NCBI RefSeq assembly: GCF_001884235.1
Contig: NZ_MAOI01000101.1
Coordinates: 168,228-232,227 of the forward strand
Reading direction: 5' to 3'
Length of the DNA: 64,000 nt
Source: Bacillus paramycoides
Lineage (GTDB): Bacteria > Bacillota > Bacilli > Bacillales > Bacillaceae_G
The notes under the pieces were generated by a model, which worked only from the letters and a program-made list of their open reading frames with translations, searched no databases and was not told the origin of the DNA. Positions within the stretch are counted from its first letter, which is position 1; the number at the start of each line of letters is the position of its first letter. Below are positions 35,915-46,127 of the stretch, piece by piece. Position numbers and translations under genes: made by a program.

Positions 35915-37213
35915 TTATGGTATAAGGCGCGTACAATCTCTCGGAAAAGCGCTCGCCTCTCGTACGTTTGTTAATTCTAAAAATTTATACACAACTCTTT
36001 CTAATCCAATTCCGAATCCGCCATGCGGTGGACATCCGTATCGAAACGTATTTAAATAAGATTGGAATTGCTCTGGATGCAATCCTTTTTCTTTAAAAGA
36101 AGCAAGTAACATATCATAATGATGAATTCTCTGTGCCCCTGATGTTATTTCTAATCCTTTATATAATAAGTCAAATGAATCAGTAATAGATGGATTCTCT
36201 TTATTCGGCATCGTATACATTGGTCTCGCTTCTTTCGGATAATGCGTAATGAAAACAAATTCACTATTATATGTTTCCTTTACATATTTCCCTAGTAACT
36301 TTTCACCTTCTGTATCTAAATCCCCTACAGGAGATTCTTTTCGATACTTCCTTTTCAAAATTTCTTGTGCTTCTGATAATGTGATTTTAGGAATTTCTGC
36401 AATGACAGGTCCTGTTATTTGTAATAGTTGTAATTCTTTCTCACATGTTTCTCCTACTTGTTGAAACATGTATCGTAAAACATCTGTTTCTAATTCCATC
36501 ACTTCATGAAAATCATGAATAAATCCAAGCTCTACGTCTAACGATATATATTCATTTAAATGACGGGAAGAGTTGTGATGTTCCGCTCTGTAAACAGGTG
36601 CAACTTCAAAAACACGTTCTAAGCCTCCTGCTACCATCATTTGTTTATAGAACTGTGGTGATTGTGCTAAATACGCTTCTTTTTGGAAGTATGGAAGCTT
36701 AAAAACATTCGCTCCTCCTTCTGCCCCTTGTGAGACAATTTTCGGAGTAAATATACGTGTGAAATCGTTCTCTACTAGAAATTCACTAAAGCTTTGAACG
36801 AGTGTAGATTTCACTTTAAAAATCGCCGCGATTCGTTCATGTCTTAATGATACTACCCGCTCATTCAACAGTTGATCTAAGCCAACTTGTAGCTTCTTTT
36901 TATTTATTTCAAATGGAAGTGATTCTGCACCATTTAATACTTTTATTTCATGTGCAAGTAGTTCAACGCCTAATTCTGTTTTCGTTGTCTCTACTATTTC
37001 ACCAACAACTTGAACGACACTTTCAACATCTACTTTATATCCAGCTAACTCGTTTTCTAATACACATTGAATAACTCCCGTTCGGTCCCTTAATAATAAG
37101 AAACTAACATTGCCAAGATGACGGATTTTTTTTACCCATCCTTGTAGTAATACAACCTTTCCAATATACTCTGTACATTCTCGCGTGAGTGAACGCTTCA
37201 TTATTTGATCCAT
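35915..37213 (-). CDS. aspS2: Archaeal-type (non-discriminating-like) aspartyl-tRNA synthetase
   Basis: A 432-residue class IIb synthetase. The N-terminal OB anticodon-binding domain (VVLLQGWVKKIRHLGNVSFLLLRDRTGVIQCV) and catalytic core with motif 2 VFEVAPVYRAEHHNSSRHLNEYISLDVEL and motif 3 GGFGIGLERVVYKFL are those of the archaeal/eukaryotic AspRS branch, lacking the GAD insertion of normal bacterial AspRS (about 590 residues). Such enzymes often aspartylate both tRNA-Asp and tRNA-Asn. The ATG at 37213 is preferred over TTG at 37228 because GGAGG falls just ahead. A T-box leader lies upstream. It is therefore a second, regulated AspRS. Confidence 0.85.
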   Translation of the reverse strand: MDQIMKRSLTRECTEYIGKVVLLQGWVKKIRHLGNVSFLLLRDRTGVIQCVLENELAGYKVDVESVVQVVGEIVETTKTELGVELLAHEIKVLNGAESLPFEINKKKLQVGLDQLLNERVVSLRHERIAAIFKVKSTLVQSFSEFLVENDFTRIFTPKIVSQGAEGGANVFKLPYFQKEAYLAQSPQFYKQMMVAGGLERVFEVAPVYRAEHHNSSRHLNEYISLDVELGFIHDFHEVMELETDVLRYMFQQVGETCEKELQLLQITGPVIAEIPKITLSEAQEILKRKYRKESPVGDLDTEGEKLLGKYVKETYNSEFVFITHYPKEARPMYTMPNKENPSITDSFDLLYKGLEITSGAQRIHHYDMLLASFKEKGLHPEQFQSYLNTFRYGCPPHGGFGIGLERVVYKFLELTNVREASAFPRDCTRLIP

Positions 37214-37302
37214 TATATTTCCCTCCAATAGTTTTATATTTATTTACATTATTGTTGTCATCGTCATCATCCACGGTCACTCACCCCCTTTAAAAGAATA
37301 CA

Positions 37303-37525
37303 AAAATCCGCCCCTATAAATAGGGACGGATTTTTTCCGCGGTACCACCCAAATTGTCATACTGACCATCTTAGTCCTGATAACGGTAGGTACCGTTTGC
37401 TTTTACTAATTATCACGTTCAAAGCAACACTCACAGGTGTCTTTCCATCATGCGGTATCGCAATCTTCCCAGCAACCGATTGCTCTCTGTAGACCCTTGC
37501 ATCATGTACTTTTCCAGATCATCAC
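37303..37525 (-). promoter_or_regulatory. T-box riboswitch upstream of aspS2, probable Asp (GAC) specifier
   Basis: Minus-strand T-box core GGGTGGTACCGCGG (37337-37350) followed by terminator arms around 37305-37332 and a T run. The AG-box AGAGAGC and GGTTGCTGG belong to stem I. The specifier-loop strand reads GAAA-GAC-A-CC, aligning with the GAA-codon-purine-CC arrangement of the other leaders in this window, so GAC (plus-strand 37439-37441) is the likely codon. An Asn reading was considered because such enzymes also serve tRNA-Asn, but no AAC sits in register. Confidence 0.8.
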
Positions 37526-37599
37526 TTTTTATATTTACAGAGTATTCTATCTCTTTGTTTTATAAAACGCAAGCCTTTTTTTCAATATGTTCTGATTTT

Positions 37600-38403
37600 T
37601 TACATCCATCTTTGCACAATCTCCTCTAAAGCCATTCCCCGAGAGCCTTTCAATAATACAATATCCTTTTCACCAAATGACTTATATTCTATACCTAGCA
37701 TTTTATTATTTTGAGAAAGTAATGGCTCATCACCATTATATAAAAATAAACATTTTTCTTTGAATCCGTCTATAATTTCTAATTTAGCATTCGCAATTCC
37801 TTCTCTTGATCCAAGCGTTTCTAAGTGAGACTGTCCAATCATTGTAATTATCGCTACATCCGGCTGCGCTATATTTGATAACTTTCGAATTTGCCCTTCT
37901 TCACTCATTCCCATTTCTAGTATTAAAAACTCCGTATCTCGTTTCATTTCTAAAATCGTTAACGGCAATCCAATTTGACTATTTAAATTACCTTTCGCTT
38001 TATGTACGTTATAAGTTGTACTTAAAATCGTCCCTATTATATCTTTTACTGTTGTCTTTCCATTACTACCAGTAATTCCGATTACTTTCACATTAAGTTC
38101 ATTTCGGTAAAATCGTGCTAATTGTTGTAGCGCGAATAGCGTGTCATCTACAAATATAATCGGTATTCCTTTTGGTGGATCACCGTGAGATTTTTTCCAT
38201 AAGCACGCAACTGCTCCATTCCTCATTGCCTCTTGTACGTAATCATGCCCATCTTTTACACGTATAATTGGTACAAACAAATTTTCCTCTTGAGTTTTTT
38301 TAGAATCAATTGACACTCCCACTGCAACTAATTTATAAAACAACTCATGTAGCCCTTCACCATCTACTACTTCTTCAAGTTCTTTCAAACTAATTTGAAT
38401 CAC
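37600..38403 (-). CDS. MurF-like Mur ligase with large internal deletion
   Basis: A 267-residue protein against about 455 for MurF. It keeps the N-terminal UDP-MurNAc-peptide domain, the ATP motif VIGITGSNGKTTVKD (about 107-121), the NLNSQIGLPLTIL and ILEMGMSEEGQI motifs, then jumps at about residue 240-247 (IEYKSFG/EKDIVLL) straight to the terminal VLLKGSRGMALEEIVQRW motif normally at the far C-terminus. About 190 residues, including the rest of the central domain and most of domain 3, are missing in frame. It is unlikely to be an active D-Ala-D-Ala ligase. Start is GTG at 38403. Confidence 0.75.
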   Translation of the reverse strand: MIQISLKELEEVVDGEGLHELFYKLVAVGVSIDSKKTQEENLFVPIIRVKDGHDYVQEAMRNGAVACLWKKSHGDPPKGIPIIFVDDTLFALQQLARFYRNELNVKVIGITGSNGKTTVKDIIGTILSTTYNVHKAKGNLNSQIGLPLTILEMKRDTEFLILEMGMSEEGQIRKLSNIAQPDVAIITMIGQSHLETLGSREGIANAKLEIIDGFKEKCLFLYNGDEPLLSQNNKMLGIEYKSFGEKDIVLLKGSRGMALEEIVQRWM

Positions 38404-38483
38404 ACTATCACTCTTTCCATTTTATTACATAAATTTATTTTTTTTACACATATTAATATAAATTTTATAGCGGAGGTGTGCAT

Positions 38484-38963
38484 ATGAGAAAAACGATTAG
38501 TTTCTTTTTCCTATTGTTATGCATAGTTGCAGTTAATGAAACGTATGCTTATTCCCCAAACTCTTTACCAGTCTCTCAAAACTCCAATCAATGGCAAGTG
38601 AATATTGATGAAGTGAAAAAAACGGGTGAAAAATTGTTGCAACCTAAAAAAGGTGTATTTCAAACATATCATTTCTCTGTAAAAAATCTTGGGAAAAGCG
38701 AAGTATATAACGTACAAGTTGAAGTCTTCCGCAATGAACCAAATACGAAAACAAAATATGAACTCTTTTCCCTAAAAGAAAGTCGTCTAGCAAGCGGAAA
38801 AACTGGATTTGAACACGCTAATTTCCCTGTTGCTACAAAAGCCGATAAGGTTGACGTTATCATTACGTGGCAAGAACATCCTTTCCGCTCTATGAGAAAC
38901 GGTCAAAAAGTTGAAGCTAGAAAGTTTAAAGAGCATTTTGTTTTTAAAGAAGCGACAAAGTAA
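38484..38963 (+). CDS. Secreted protein of unknown function
   Basis: A 159-residue protein with a clear signal peptide (MRKTISFFFLLLCIVAVNETYA, cleavage predicted near residue 22). The mature part is beta-rich (YHFSVKNLGKSEVYNVQVEVFR, FPVATKADKVDVIITWQEH), looking like an Ig-like or cell-wall-associated sandwich; no family is recognised. ATG at 38484 follows GGAGG by 7 bases, so the GTG at 38478 is rejected. A bidirectional terminator closes it at 39030. Confidence 0.7.
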   Translation: MRKTISFFFLLLCIVAVNETYAYSPNSLPVSQNSNQWQVNIDEVKKTGEKLLQPKKGVFQTYHFSVKNLGKSEVYNVQVEVFRNEPNTKTKYELFSLKESRLASGKTGFEHANFPVATKADKVDVIITWQEHPFRSMRNGQKVEARKFKEHFVFKEATK

Positions 38964-39029
38964 ACTTGTTGATATATTTACATTATCGCCGATATAAATA
39001 AATTTTCTAGTACCGGTCCTTAAACAAAT

Positions 39030-39067
39030 CAAAAACGTCGTGGCTTATAAATGCCACGACGTTTTAT
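39030..39067. terminator. Bidirectional terminator
   Basis: AAAACGTCGTGGC / GCCACGACGTTTT hairpin with A and T runs between convergent genes. Confidence 0.9.
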
Positions 39068-39068
39068 A

Positions 39069-40580
39069 TTAATTCGTACTAATTCCTCTCGCCGTCCAAA
39101 TACGATCAATTTCAGCTGCGTGTTGTCCGCCGTATAAAAGAGCATCTGCTTGCTTAATCGCTTTTGCTCCATCACGGAATTTCGCATTTGGTGTTAATGA
39201 CCAATGTGATTGTAAAATAATTTTTGTTGCTACATCACGTCCAAAAGCTTGTGCCATTTCGTATTGACCTTGAGCCCAAATTTCCCCATCATCGTGTACT
39301 TCATTTGTTATATCTTTTGGATATACTTTATTATTATCTAATCGGCGTAAGCACGTTGGATCTGAACTAGAGTAAGCAGTCGCATCCCATTCTCCAATGC
39401 ATGCTTTTCCGTAACCCGTCGTTGATACCGCATCTTCATACGTTGCGCCTAAGAAATCACCAAATCCTTCTCCCATCGCTCCGCCTTCTGCTGAACTTCC
39501 GAATCCAGGTACTTGGTTATCTTGAATCGAATGCCCGTATTCATGTGCGATAATGCCAGCATCTTCTGCATCATCTACTCCGCCAGTACCGAAAGTTAAA
39601 GCTTTCGTTGATGGAGAATAGAATGAATTATCATCAGTTGTACCATTTACATTCACTTTAATGGAACGATTATTAATATTTTTAAAGCCTAATCCTTGAA
39701 TGTAACGCTGTAATGTATCGATATGATAATATGACATAACATCTTCAAAACTATCATTTGCACGTGTATAGTTAAATTGTAGATTTGTAGATTTCGTCTT
39801 CGCTTTTGAAGAAATCGTGACATACTCCCCAATTAAAAATCCTGTACCATCTAGACCTTTTAAAGTAACTGTTTTTAGTTGATTATTTAACGCTGTAGAA
39901 TCTGCATCATTATTATCCTTTAACCCTGCTAAACTACCACTTGATACGACAGGGTTAGGTAAAAATACTTTCCCAGTTCCTTCTGCTTTTCGATTTATAT
40001 CAACCTTTTTAATTAACTTTCCGTTTTCCGCATCAATAAATGTTTCCCATGCACCAAATGGATTATTAGAATGGACTACAACTTTGTATACTGGGATAGC
40101 GATTCCCTCTTCAATAATATAACCGAAGTCTTTCTCTGTAGGAGCCCATAGATTTTGCTCACTTTCTCCTCCAACATACGCCATTGATTTTTGTTCCGCA
40201 TCTTTTTCACTAATCTTGTTCGTTACTTCCTTTACACCTTTAACAGACTGATAATCAGAAACTGCCAGCACTCCTTTTCCCTCTCCATTAAGAGTAACTG
40301 TTATTTGTTTTGAAAATACAGGAGCACCATTGACTACTTGTTGAAACCTAACGTATGAAGCTACTGACGTTTCTGTTGTAGAAATATATTGTAAGTCTGA
40401 AAGGTCTGGCTTTAATCCATACTGATCAGCATTCCCTTTTAAATATTCAATTGCCTTTTTCTGTGGTGAATAAGCTTCTAACTTTACTTCCTGTTGTTTT
40501 TCAAGTGCTGAAACAGTAGAAATTGTCCCCATTACTAATGGCACAGTCATTGCCATTGCCACCATTTTTTTGTTTAACAT
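39069..40580 (-). CDS. Secreted M36 (fungalysin-type) metallopeptidase
   Basis: A 503-residue exported zinc protease. Signal peptide residues 1-25 (VSA cleavage). Residues about 30-125 form an FTP/propeptide region (SVASYVRFQQVVNGAPVFSKQITVTLNGEGKGVLAV) and a PepSY-like part follows. The catalytic domain has HEYGHS at 346-351 (His346, Glu347, His350) and the third ligand Glu371 in GEGFGDFLG. The HEYGHSIQDNQ-x-PG sequence and E-x-x-D spacing are those of M36 rather than thermolysin M4. It is made as a zymogen and acts outside the cell. No adjacent regulator was recognised. Confidence 0.85.
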   Translation of the reverse strand: MLNKKMVAMAMTVPLVMGTISTVSALEKQQEVKLEAYSPQKKAIEYLKGNADQYGLKPDLSDLQYISTTETSVASYVRFQQVVNGAPVFSKQITVTLNGEGKGVLAVSDYQSVKGVKEVTNKISEKDAEQKSMAYVGGESEQNLWAPTEKDFGYIIEEGIAIPVYKVVVHSNNPFGAWETFIDAENGKLIKKVDINRKAEGTGKVFLPNPVVSSGSLAGLKDNNDADSTALNNQLKTVTLKGLDGTGFLIGEYVTISSKAKTKSTNLQFNYTRANDSFEDVMSYYHIDTLQRYIQGLGFKNINNRSIKVNVNGTTDDNSFYSPSTKALTFGTGGVDDAEDAGIIAHEYGHSIQDNQVPGFGSSAEGGAMGEGFGDFLGATYEDAVSTTGYGKACIGEWDATAYSSSDPTCLRRLDNNKVYPKDITNEVHDDGEIWAQGQYEMAQAFGRDVATKIILQSHWSLTPNAKFRDGAKAIKQADALLYGGQHAAEIDRIWTARGISTN

Positions 40581-40908
40581 AAAACCACTCCCCCTAATAA
40601 ATTGAAACCTTTACCCCATTCCTATAAGGCTATTACTGTCCACAAGTAACGAAATAAAGTGAATCTACGAGTAATTCTATATGAGCAAATATATTACCTT
40701 TACATTTAAGGTGAGTGAAATTTTCTCAATATTTATGTGTAAAACGAGAAAAATAATGTAGAAATATATTTCTTTATTAATTCCCTTAACCATGTACTTT
40801 TTAAATTAATGTATTAAAAAACAGGCTGTTTTTTACCTAACGGTAGGTTGAAAATATTATTAATGAATGATACGATTTATGTAACCTTTTTTATTAGGAG
40901 GATTTATT
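40581..40908. other. Divergent intergenic region, M36 protease / TetR
   Basis: 328 bases holding the promoters of both divergent genes. Apart from the TetR-type palindrome at 40835-40848 and AT-rich runs I see no other feature; I looked for and did not find a full PlcR box. Confidence 0.6.
40835..40848. promoter_or_regulatory. TetR-type operator (ACCTAACGGTAGGT)
   Basis: An imperfect palindrome with arms ACCTA/TAGGT, 61 bases upstream of the TetR gene's ATG. It lies where an autorepressor would bind. Confidence 0.55.
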
Positions 40909-41505
40909 ATGAGTAAAAGTGAAGAAACACTCTCTTCGATAATTGAGGCGAGTTACCGCTTATTCGCTGAGAATGGTATCGCTAAAACAACTTACACGAT
41001 GATTGCTGAAGAAGTTGGTATCGCCAAACCATCTATTTATTACTACTTTAAATCTAAAGACGCATTAATCGAAGGTATTTTTAATGAATTATGCAAAGCA
41101 ATGCAATTCTCTTCTTTTTTCCATACAGAAGAGTTTACGCATGAAAATTTTATTGAGAAATGTATTGAAATTGGATTCAAAATGATTGATGAACAACGTA
41201 ACGATCCTTATTTTAATCGTGTGTTGCAAGAATATGTTTTACTTTCTTCTAGAAACGATATGTACAAAGATCGATTACTAACTGTGCAAACAGAATATTT
41301 AAACGGATTTGAATCACTCCTCATAAAAGCAAATGAACTTCAACTCATTCAAAATAAAAATCTAGTTTCAAAAGCTCATATGTTAGCGTTAGTACTTGAT
41401 AATATCGGAAGTTATATGATGTTTGATATAAATATGGATTATAAACAAATATGGATTGAAGCTGTTAACAGCATATTTGAAAGAAGTGATTCTTATGAAA
41501 AGTAA
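40909..41505 (+). CDS. TetR-family transcriptional regulator
   Basis: A 198-residue repressor. N-terminal helix-turn-helix SSIIEASYRLFAENGIAKTTYTMIAEEVGIAKPSIYYYFKSKDALIEGIF (residues about 6-55), followed by an all-helical ligand domain. RBS AGGAGG 8 bases before the ATG. It overlaps by 11 bases the start of the DUF418 gene, so they form one operon, and the palindrome upstream suggests autorepression. The ligand is unknown. Confidence 0.9.
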   Translation: MSKSEETLSSIIEASYRLFAENGIAKTTYTMIAEEVGIAKPSIYYYFKSKDALIEGIFNELCKAMQFSSFFHTEEFTHENFIEKCIEIGFKMIDEQRNDPYFNRVLQEYVLLSSRNDMYKDRLLTVQTEYLNGFESLLIKANELQLIQNKNLVSKAHMLALVLDNIGSYMMFDINMDYKQIWIEAVNSIFERSDSYEK

Positions 41506-42580
41506 AAAACGAATTATCGGCTTAGATTTTGCTAGAGCTTGGGCGATGTTTGGAATGTTACTAGTTAATTTCATGGTGATAACAGGGGCGGAAGGAAATG
41601 GTCCTCCTCTGTTAAAAACCTTTATGTCACTTTTTGAAGGTAGAGCTTCTGCCTTGTTTGTTATACTTGCTGGGATTGGCATAACTTTAATGACTAAGTC
41701 ATCTTTTGCTAGCCACGAGAAAATAAAAATTAGTAATAGCCGAAAAATGATATGGAAACGATCACTATTCTTATTTATTTTAGGACTATTATTGTACGTA
41801 ATGGAATGGACGGGGGATATATTACACTACTATGGCGTTTATCTTTTCATTGCTGCATTACTAATTACTGTACGAAGAACTATATTAATATGGCTTTCTA
41901 TCATTATTCTACTCACTGCACAATATCTCCAACTTACTTTTAATGCCTTCGAAGGATGGGGAGGCTCTACTCCATTTATAAACTATATAGACTTTTGGAC
42001 AGTAAAAGGATTCCTTCGCAACTTATTCTTTAATGGCTATCACCCTATTTTCCCATGGTTTTCATTCTTCTTAATCGGTATGATAATTGGCAGGTTAGAT
42101 CTTCATAATATAAAAATTAGACATTGGTTGTTCTTACTCGGTATAACAACAACCGTAATTATAGAGCTATTATCCAAAGTATTAACACAGCTATTTATCC
42201 CATACATTGGTGAAGAATCATCTACATTTTTGTTTGACACAGGACCCATTTTACCCAATATATTATACGTCGCATCAGCTACAGGATCTGCTATTGCTAT
42301 ATTAATAATTTGCCTCCATCTTGCTGAAAAATATGAAAAGAATTGGTTTATTACGGCCATTGTACAAACAGGCCAACTCACATTAACTCATTATGTAAGC
42401 CATGTATTTATCGGTATTGGGACATTGATTCTATTAAATAAGATGGAACATCAAACACTACTTTTCGTTTTATTATTTGCTACTGGATTTTTCATTTTCA
42501 GTGTATTATTTAGCACTTTATGGAGAAAGAAATTTTCTAGAGGCCCTATCGAATGGATTATGAGAAATTTAGCCGGATAA
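41495..42580 (+). CDS. DUF418-like polytopic membrane protein
   Basis: A 361-residue membrane protein with about ten TM segments. The N-terminus IGLDFARAWAMFGMLLVNFMVI and LFEGRASALFVILAGIGITLM is the signature of YeiB/DUF418-DUF1624 proteins, membrane acyltransferase-like (heparan-glucosaminide N-acetyltransferase) folds. The ATG at 41495 overlaps the TetR 3' end (...ATGAAAAGTAA), indicating translational coupling; the longer frame to 41456 is inside that gene. It is probably the target controlled by the TetR protein. Biochemical role unknown. Confidence 0.8.
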   Translation: MKSKKRIIGLDFARAWAMFGMLLVNFMVITGAEGNGPPLLKTFMSLFEGRASALFVILAGIGITLMTKSSFASHEKIKISNSRKMIWKRSLFLFILGLLLYVMEWTGDILHYYGVYLFIAALLITVRRTILIWLSIIILLTAQYLQLTFNAFEGWGGSTPFINYIDFWTVKGFLRNLFFNGYHPIFPWFSFFLIGMIIGRLDLHNIKIRHWLFLLGITTTVIIELLSKVLTQLFIPYIGEESSTFLFDTGPILPNILYVASATGSAIAILIICLHLAEKYEKNWFITAIVQTGQLTLTHYVSHVFIGIGTLILLNKMEHQTLLFVLLFATGFFIFSVLFSTLWRKKFSRGPIEWIMRNLAG

Positions 42581-42592
42581 TTTCTCTTCATA

Positions 42593-42633
42593 CAAAAAGG
42601 AAGTTGGAATCGTTCATTCCAACTTCCTTTTTA
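42593..42633. terminator. Bidirectional terminator
   Basis: AAAAAGGAAGTTGGAAT / ATTCCAACTTCCTTTTT between convergent DUF418 and ileS2 genes. Confidence 0.9.
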
Positions 42634-42634
42634 T

Positions 42635-45600
42635 TTAATTAGCTGGGCTCAGTTTGATTCGAACTTTTGTCTCACCTAATGAAAGTTCATCATCTTCTTT
42701 CGTTAATGCACGAAACGTAAATTGTTTTACGAGTAAATTTTCTTCTAATAGCCCTTTATGGTTCGTTAATGTATGCTCCAATTCATCTTCTGTATCAAGA
42801 ACAACATCAACTCGTAAGTTAACCGGTAAATTCAATTGTTTACGATATTCTTGCACTGCTCGAATGAATTCACGAGCCACTCCTTCTTGTAACAATTCCT
42901 CCGTTACATTCGTGTCTAACATAACTGTATACTGTCCATTAGTCGTATTTGAGAATCCTGATTTCGCTACTTTTTCTACTAATACATCTTCAGACGTTAC
43001 AACTACTTCTTCCCCTGATGCTGCTTGATATGCTGCTCTTTCAGTTGAAACAAAGTTCTGTACTTCTTCTTGCGATAATTGTTTTAGCCACCCGTTTACT
43101 GCATTCACATTCTTACCGAACTTCGGTCCCGCTGTTTTAAAATTCAATTTTAATTGATATGATGTGTATTTCGTTTCATCCAGTTCAACATGGAACGCTT
43201 TAACATTTAGCTCATCCATTACGATATCACGATAAGATTCCCAATCGATATCATTTTCCTTATGCTCAAGTAATACAAGCTCTGCTAACGGCTGTTTTAC
43301 TTTCAATGAATGTTGATTGCGATTACTTCTCCCAAGTTCAACAACTTGTAAAACAGCGTCCATTTCTGCTTCTAACTTTGACTGAATAAGTGATTCGTTT
43401 ACAACCGGATAATCTGCTAAATGAACACTGCTTCCTTCTAAATTTAGATGAATATCTTCAGCTACAAACGGTGTAAATGGTGCGATTAGTTTACTAATTG
43501 TAACAAGTACTTCATGTAGAGTTGCATAAGCAGCTGCTTTTTCAGGATTCATTCCTGACTCCCAAAAACGATTGCGTGAACGTCTTACATACCAGTTACT
43601 CACTTCATCTACGAGCGCAGCAATTTCACGAGCTGCATTCGTAAATTGATAATCATCTAGTGCAGTTCTTACCTTTCTCGTTGTGCTATGCAATCTTGAT
43701 AACACCCATTCATCTAATTTCGTACGTTTAACTTCATACTTTTCTTTCGGATTATATCCATCTAAATTTGCATATAAAACATAGAAGCTATACACATTGA
43801 CTAACGTATCTACAAATTTAGATTTCGCTTCTTGTACTGTTCTTTCAGAAAATCGTTTCGCATTCCACGGAGCACTGTCAACGAGTAAAGCCCACCTTAG
43901 TGCGTCGGCACCAAACTTCTCTACTAAATCCACAGGATCAAGTGCGTTACCTTTACTTTTAGACATTTTCTGTCCTTCTTCATCTAATACATGCCCTAAT
44001 GATAATACTCGTTTATATGGTACTTTCCCTGTATATAGCGCTGATACTGCTAATAAACTATAAAACCAGCCGCGTGTTTGATCAATTCCCTCTGCAATTA
44101 CATCTGCTGGAAACTGTTCTTCAAACAACTCTTTATTTTCAAACGGGTAATGATATTGCGCAAAAGGCATGGAACCACTATCAAACCAAACATCAATTAC
44201 TTCTGGTGTTCGATTCATTGAACTTCCACATTTCTCACAGCAAACATGCACTTCATCTACATATGGCTTATGCAATTCTAAATCTTCAGGTGTTTCTTTT
44301 GTACTATGCTTTCTTAATTCATCAATACTTTTCGGTGCGAATTGATGATCGCAGCTTTCACATTCCCATACGTTTAACGGTGTTCCCCAATATCTATTTC
44401 GGCTAATATTCCAGTCCACCATATTTTCTAAAAACTTCCCAAAGCGTCCATGCTTCATATGATCTGGATACCATGTGACAGTATCATTATTTTGTAAAAA
44501 CGTCTCTTTAATCTCAGTTGTTCGAATTAACCAACTTTCTCCTGCATAATAAAGTAACGGCGAATCACAGCGCCAACAATGTGGGTAGCTATGTTCATAT
44601 TTTTCTTTATGATATAACAAACCTTCTTTAGCTAAATAACGGACAATATCAACGTCACATTCTTTTACAAACTTACCTTTTAGAAATGGTACTGCTTCTG
44701 TATACTCACCCTTCTCATCTACAACATGTAAAAATGATAACCCTTCATTTTGAACGACTCTATAATCGTCCTCCCCATATGCTGGAGCGATATGAACGAG
44801 TCCCGTACCACTATCTGCAGTAACAAAGTCTGCCGCAATAACACGGTATCCATTTGTAACTTCTTTCATCGGAAACGGTGCTGTATATGAAATATTTAAT
44901 AATTCTTCTCCTTTATGAACAGACATTACTTCATAATCTTCTTTTAGCACTTCTTGCACACGGTCTTTAGCAACAATATACACTGATTCTTCTTGTTTTG
45001 CTTTTACGTATTCCATATTCGGATGTACGGCAAGTGCAACATTCGCTGGGAGCGTCCATGGTGTTGTCGTCCATCCAAGGAAATATTCATTTTCACTATC
45101 TTTCACTTTAAACTTAACCGTTGCGCTTAAATCTTTAACCGTTTTGTATCCTTGTGCAACTTCATGTGAACTAAGCGATGTTTGACAGCTTGGACAGTAT
45201 GGTGAAACTCTATGCCCTTTATATAACAAGCCTTTTTCATGAATTGTTCCTAAAATATGCCATACACTTTCGATATATGGATTCTCTAAAGTAACGTACG
45301 GATCATCCATATCTACCCAATATCCAATGCTCTCCGTAAATTCACGCCACTGCTTCTCATATGTGAATACACTCTCTTTACACTTTTGAATAAACGGTTC
45401 AATTCCGTATTCTTCGATTTCATGTTTACCTGAAATGCCCAGTTGTTTTTCAACACCTAATTCTACAGGTAATCCATGTGTATCCCATCCGGCTTTTCTT
45501 AATACTTTATATCCAGCCATCGTTTTATATCTCGCTACTAAATCTTTAATCGCCCGCCCAAGTGCATGGCCGACGTGTGGTAATCCGTTCGCTGTTGGTG

Positions 45601-45736
45601 GCCCTTCATAAAACACAAAAGATTGTGCACCTTCTCGATTCTGAATTGATTGCTCGAAAATACTTTGTTCATTCCACTGCTTACGAATACGTGTTTCTCT
45701 CCCTACAGCTGACTCTTTTACATCTACTTTCTTCAT
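42635..45736 (-). CDS. ileS2: Isoleucyl-tRNA synthetase, type 2 (IleRS2)
   Basis: A 1033-residue class Ia synthetase. The HIGH-type motif is HVGH (54-57) in [17 protein letters not shown]; the KMSKS loop reads [10 protein letters not shown]. Editing domain motif [13 protein letters not shown] and a zinc pair [11 protein letters not shown] and WECESCDH are present. The architecture and the long C-terminal extension are of the eukaryotic-like IleRS2, which tolerates mupirocin; the signature HVGH is canonical, unlike the hyper-resistant GxHH variants. It has a T-box leader with an AUC specifier. A second housekeeping IleRS is expected elsewhere in the genome. Confidence 0.92.
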   Translation of the reverse strand: MKKVDVKESAVGRETRIRKQWNEQSIFEQSIQNREGAQSFVFYEGPPTANGLPHVGHALGRAIKDLVARYKTMAGYKVLRKAGWDTHGLPVELGVEKQLGISGKHEIEEYGIEPFIQKCKESVFTYEKQWREFTESIGYWVDMDDPYVTLENPYIESVWHILGTIHEKGLLYKGHRVSPYCPSCQTSLSSHEVAQGYKTVKDLSATVKFKVKDSENEYFLGWTTTPWTLPANVALAVHPNMEYVKAKQEESVYIVAKDRVQEVLKEDYEVMSVHKGEELLNISYTAPFPMKEVTNGYRVIAADFVTADSGTGLVHIAPAYGEDDYRVVQNEGLSFLHVVDEKGEYTEAVPFLKGKFVKECDVDIVRYLAKEGLLYHKEKYEHSYPHCWRCDSPLLYYAGESWLIRTTEIKETFLQNNDTVTWYPDHMKHGRFGKFLENMVDWNISRNRYWGTPLNVWECESCDHQFAPKSIDELRKHSTKETPEDLELHKPYVDEVHVCCEKCGSSMNRTPEVIDVWFDSGSMPFAQYHYPFENKELFEEQFPADVIAEGIDQTRGWFYSLLAVSALYTGKVPYKRVLSLGHVLDEEGQKMSKSKGNALDPVDLVEKFGADALRWALLVDSAPWNAKRFSERTVQEAKSKFVDTLVNVYSFYVLYANLDGYNPKEKYEVKRTKLDEWVLSRLHSTTRKVRTALDDYQFTNAAREIAALVDEVSNWYVRRSRNRFWESGMNPEKAAAYATLHEVLVTISKLIAPFTPFVAEDIHLNLEGSSVHLADYPVVNESLIQSKLEAEMDAVLQVVELGRSNRNQHSLKVKQPLAELVLLEHKENDIDWESYRDIVMDELNVKAFHVELDETKYTSYQLKLNFKTAGPKFGKNVNAVNGWLKQLSQEEVQNFVSTERAAYQAASGEEVVVTSEDVLVEKVAKSGFSNTTNGQYTVMLDTNVTEELLQEGVAREFIRAVQEYRKQLNLPVNLRVDVVLDTEDELEHTLTNHKGLLEENLLVKQFTFRALTKEDDELSLGETKVRIKLSPAN

Positions 45737-45771
45737 CTACAATCACTCCTTTGAATTTTTTAAAAGCACAC

Positions 45772-46015
45772 AAAAAACCCGTCCCTATGAAGTAGGGACG
45801 GGTTTACCCGCGTTACCACCCTAATTCTATTAGCTTTTCACTAATAGCACTTAGCAACGTACTAACATACGCGTTCTTTGTAACGGTAGACATCCGTCCG
45901 AGCTTACTTTATTCAGCCACGGCTCCTCGGAGATGATTTTCAAATAACGTCTGTACACCGGCTTTCAGCAATACACCGGCTCTCTGGGGAACAGCTCACT
46001 ATTTTACTCTTTCTC
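45772..46015 (-). promoter_or_regulatory. T-box riboswitch, Ile (AUC) specifier, upstream of ileS2
   Basis: Minus-strand T-box core GGGTGGTAACGCGGG (45808-45822), terminator arms AAACCCGTCCCTA / TAGGGACGGGTTT (45775-45805), AG-box AGAGAGCCGGTGTA. The specifier strand reads GAAA-ATC-A, putting ATC (plus-strand 45935-45937) in place, matching tRNA-Ile. Confidence 0.92.
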
Positions 46016-46127
46016 GTCTTCAGATTTGTATACTTTATTAAAAGTTATTTTATGCCATTTAACAATTAATTGTCAACTAATTCAAAATATATTTTTATTT
46101 ATATCCTTTTTCTCTATTCGTATACAT

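Noticed and set aside
40581-40908. PlcR box for the secreted M36 protease
   Set aside because: TATG-containing stretches do not continue into the TATGNANNNNTNCATA pattern.
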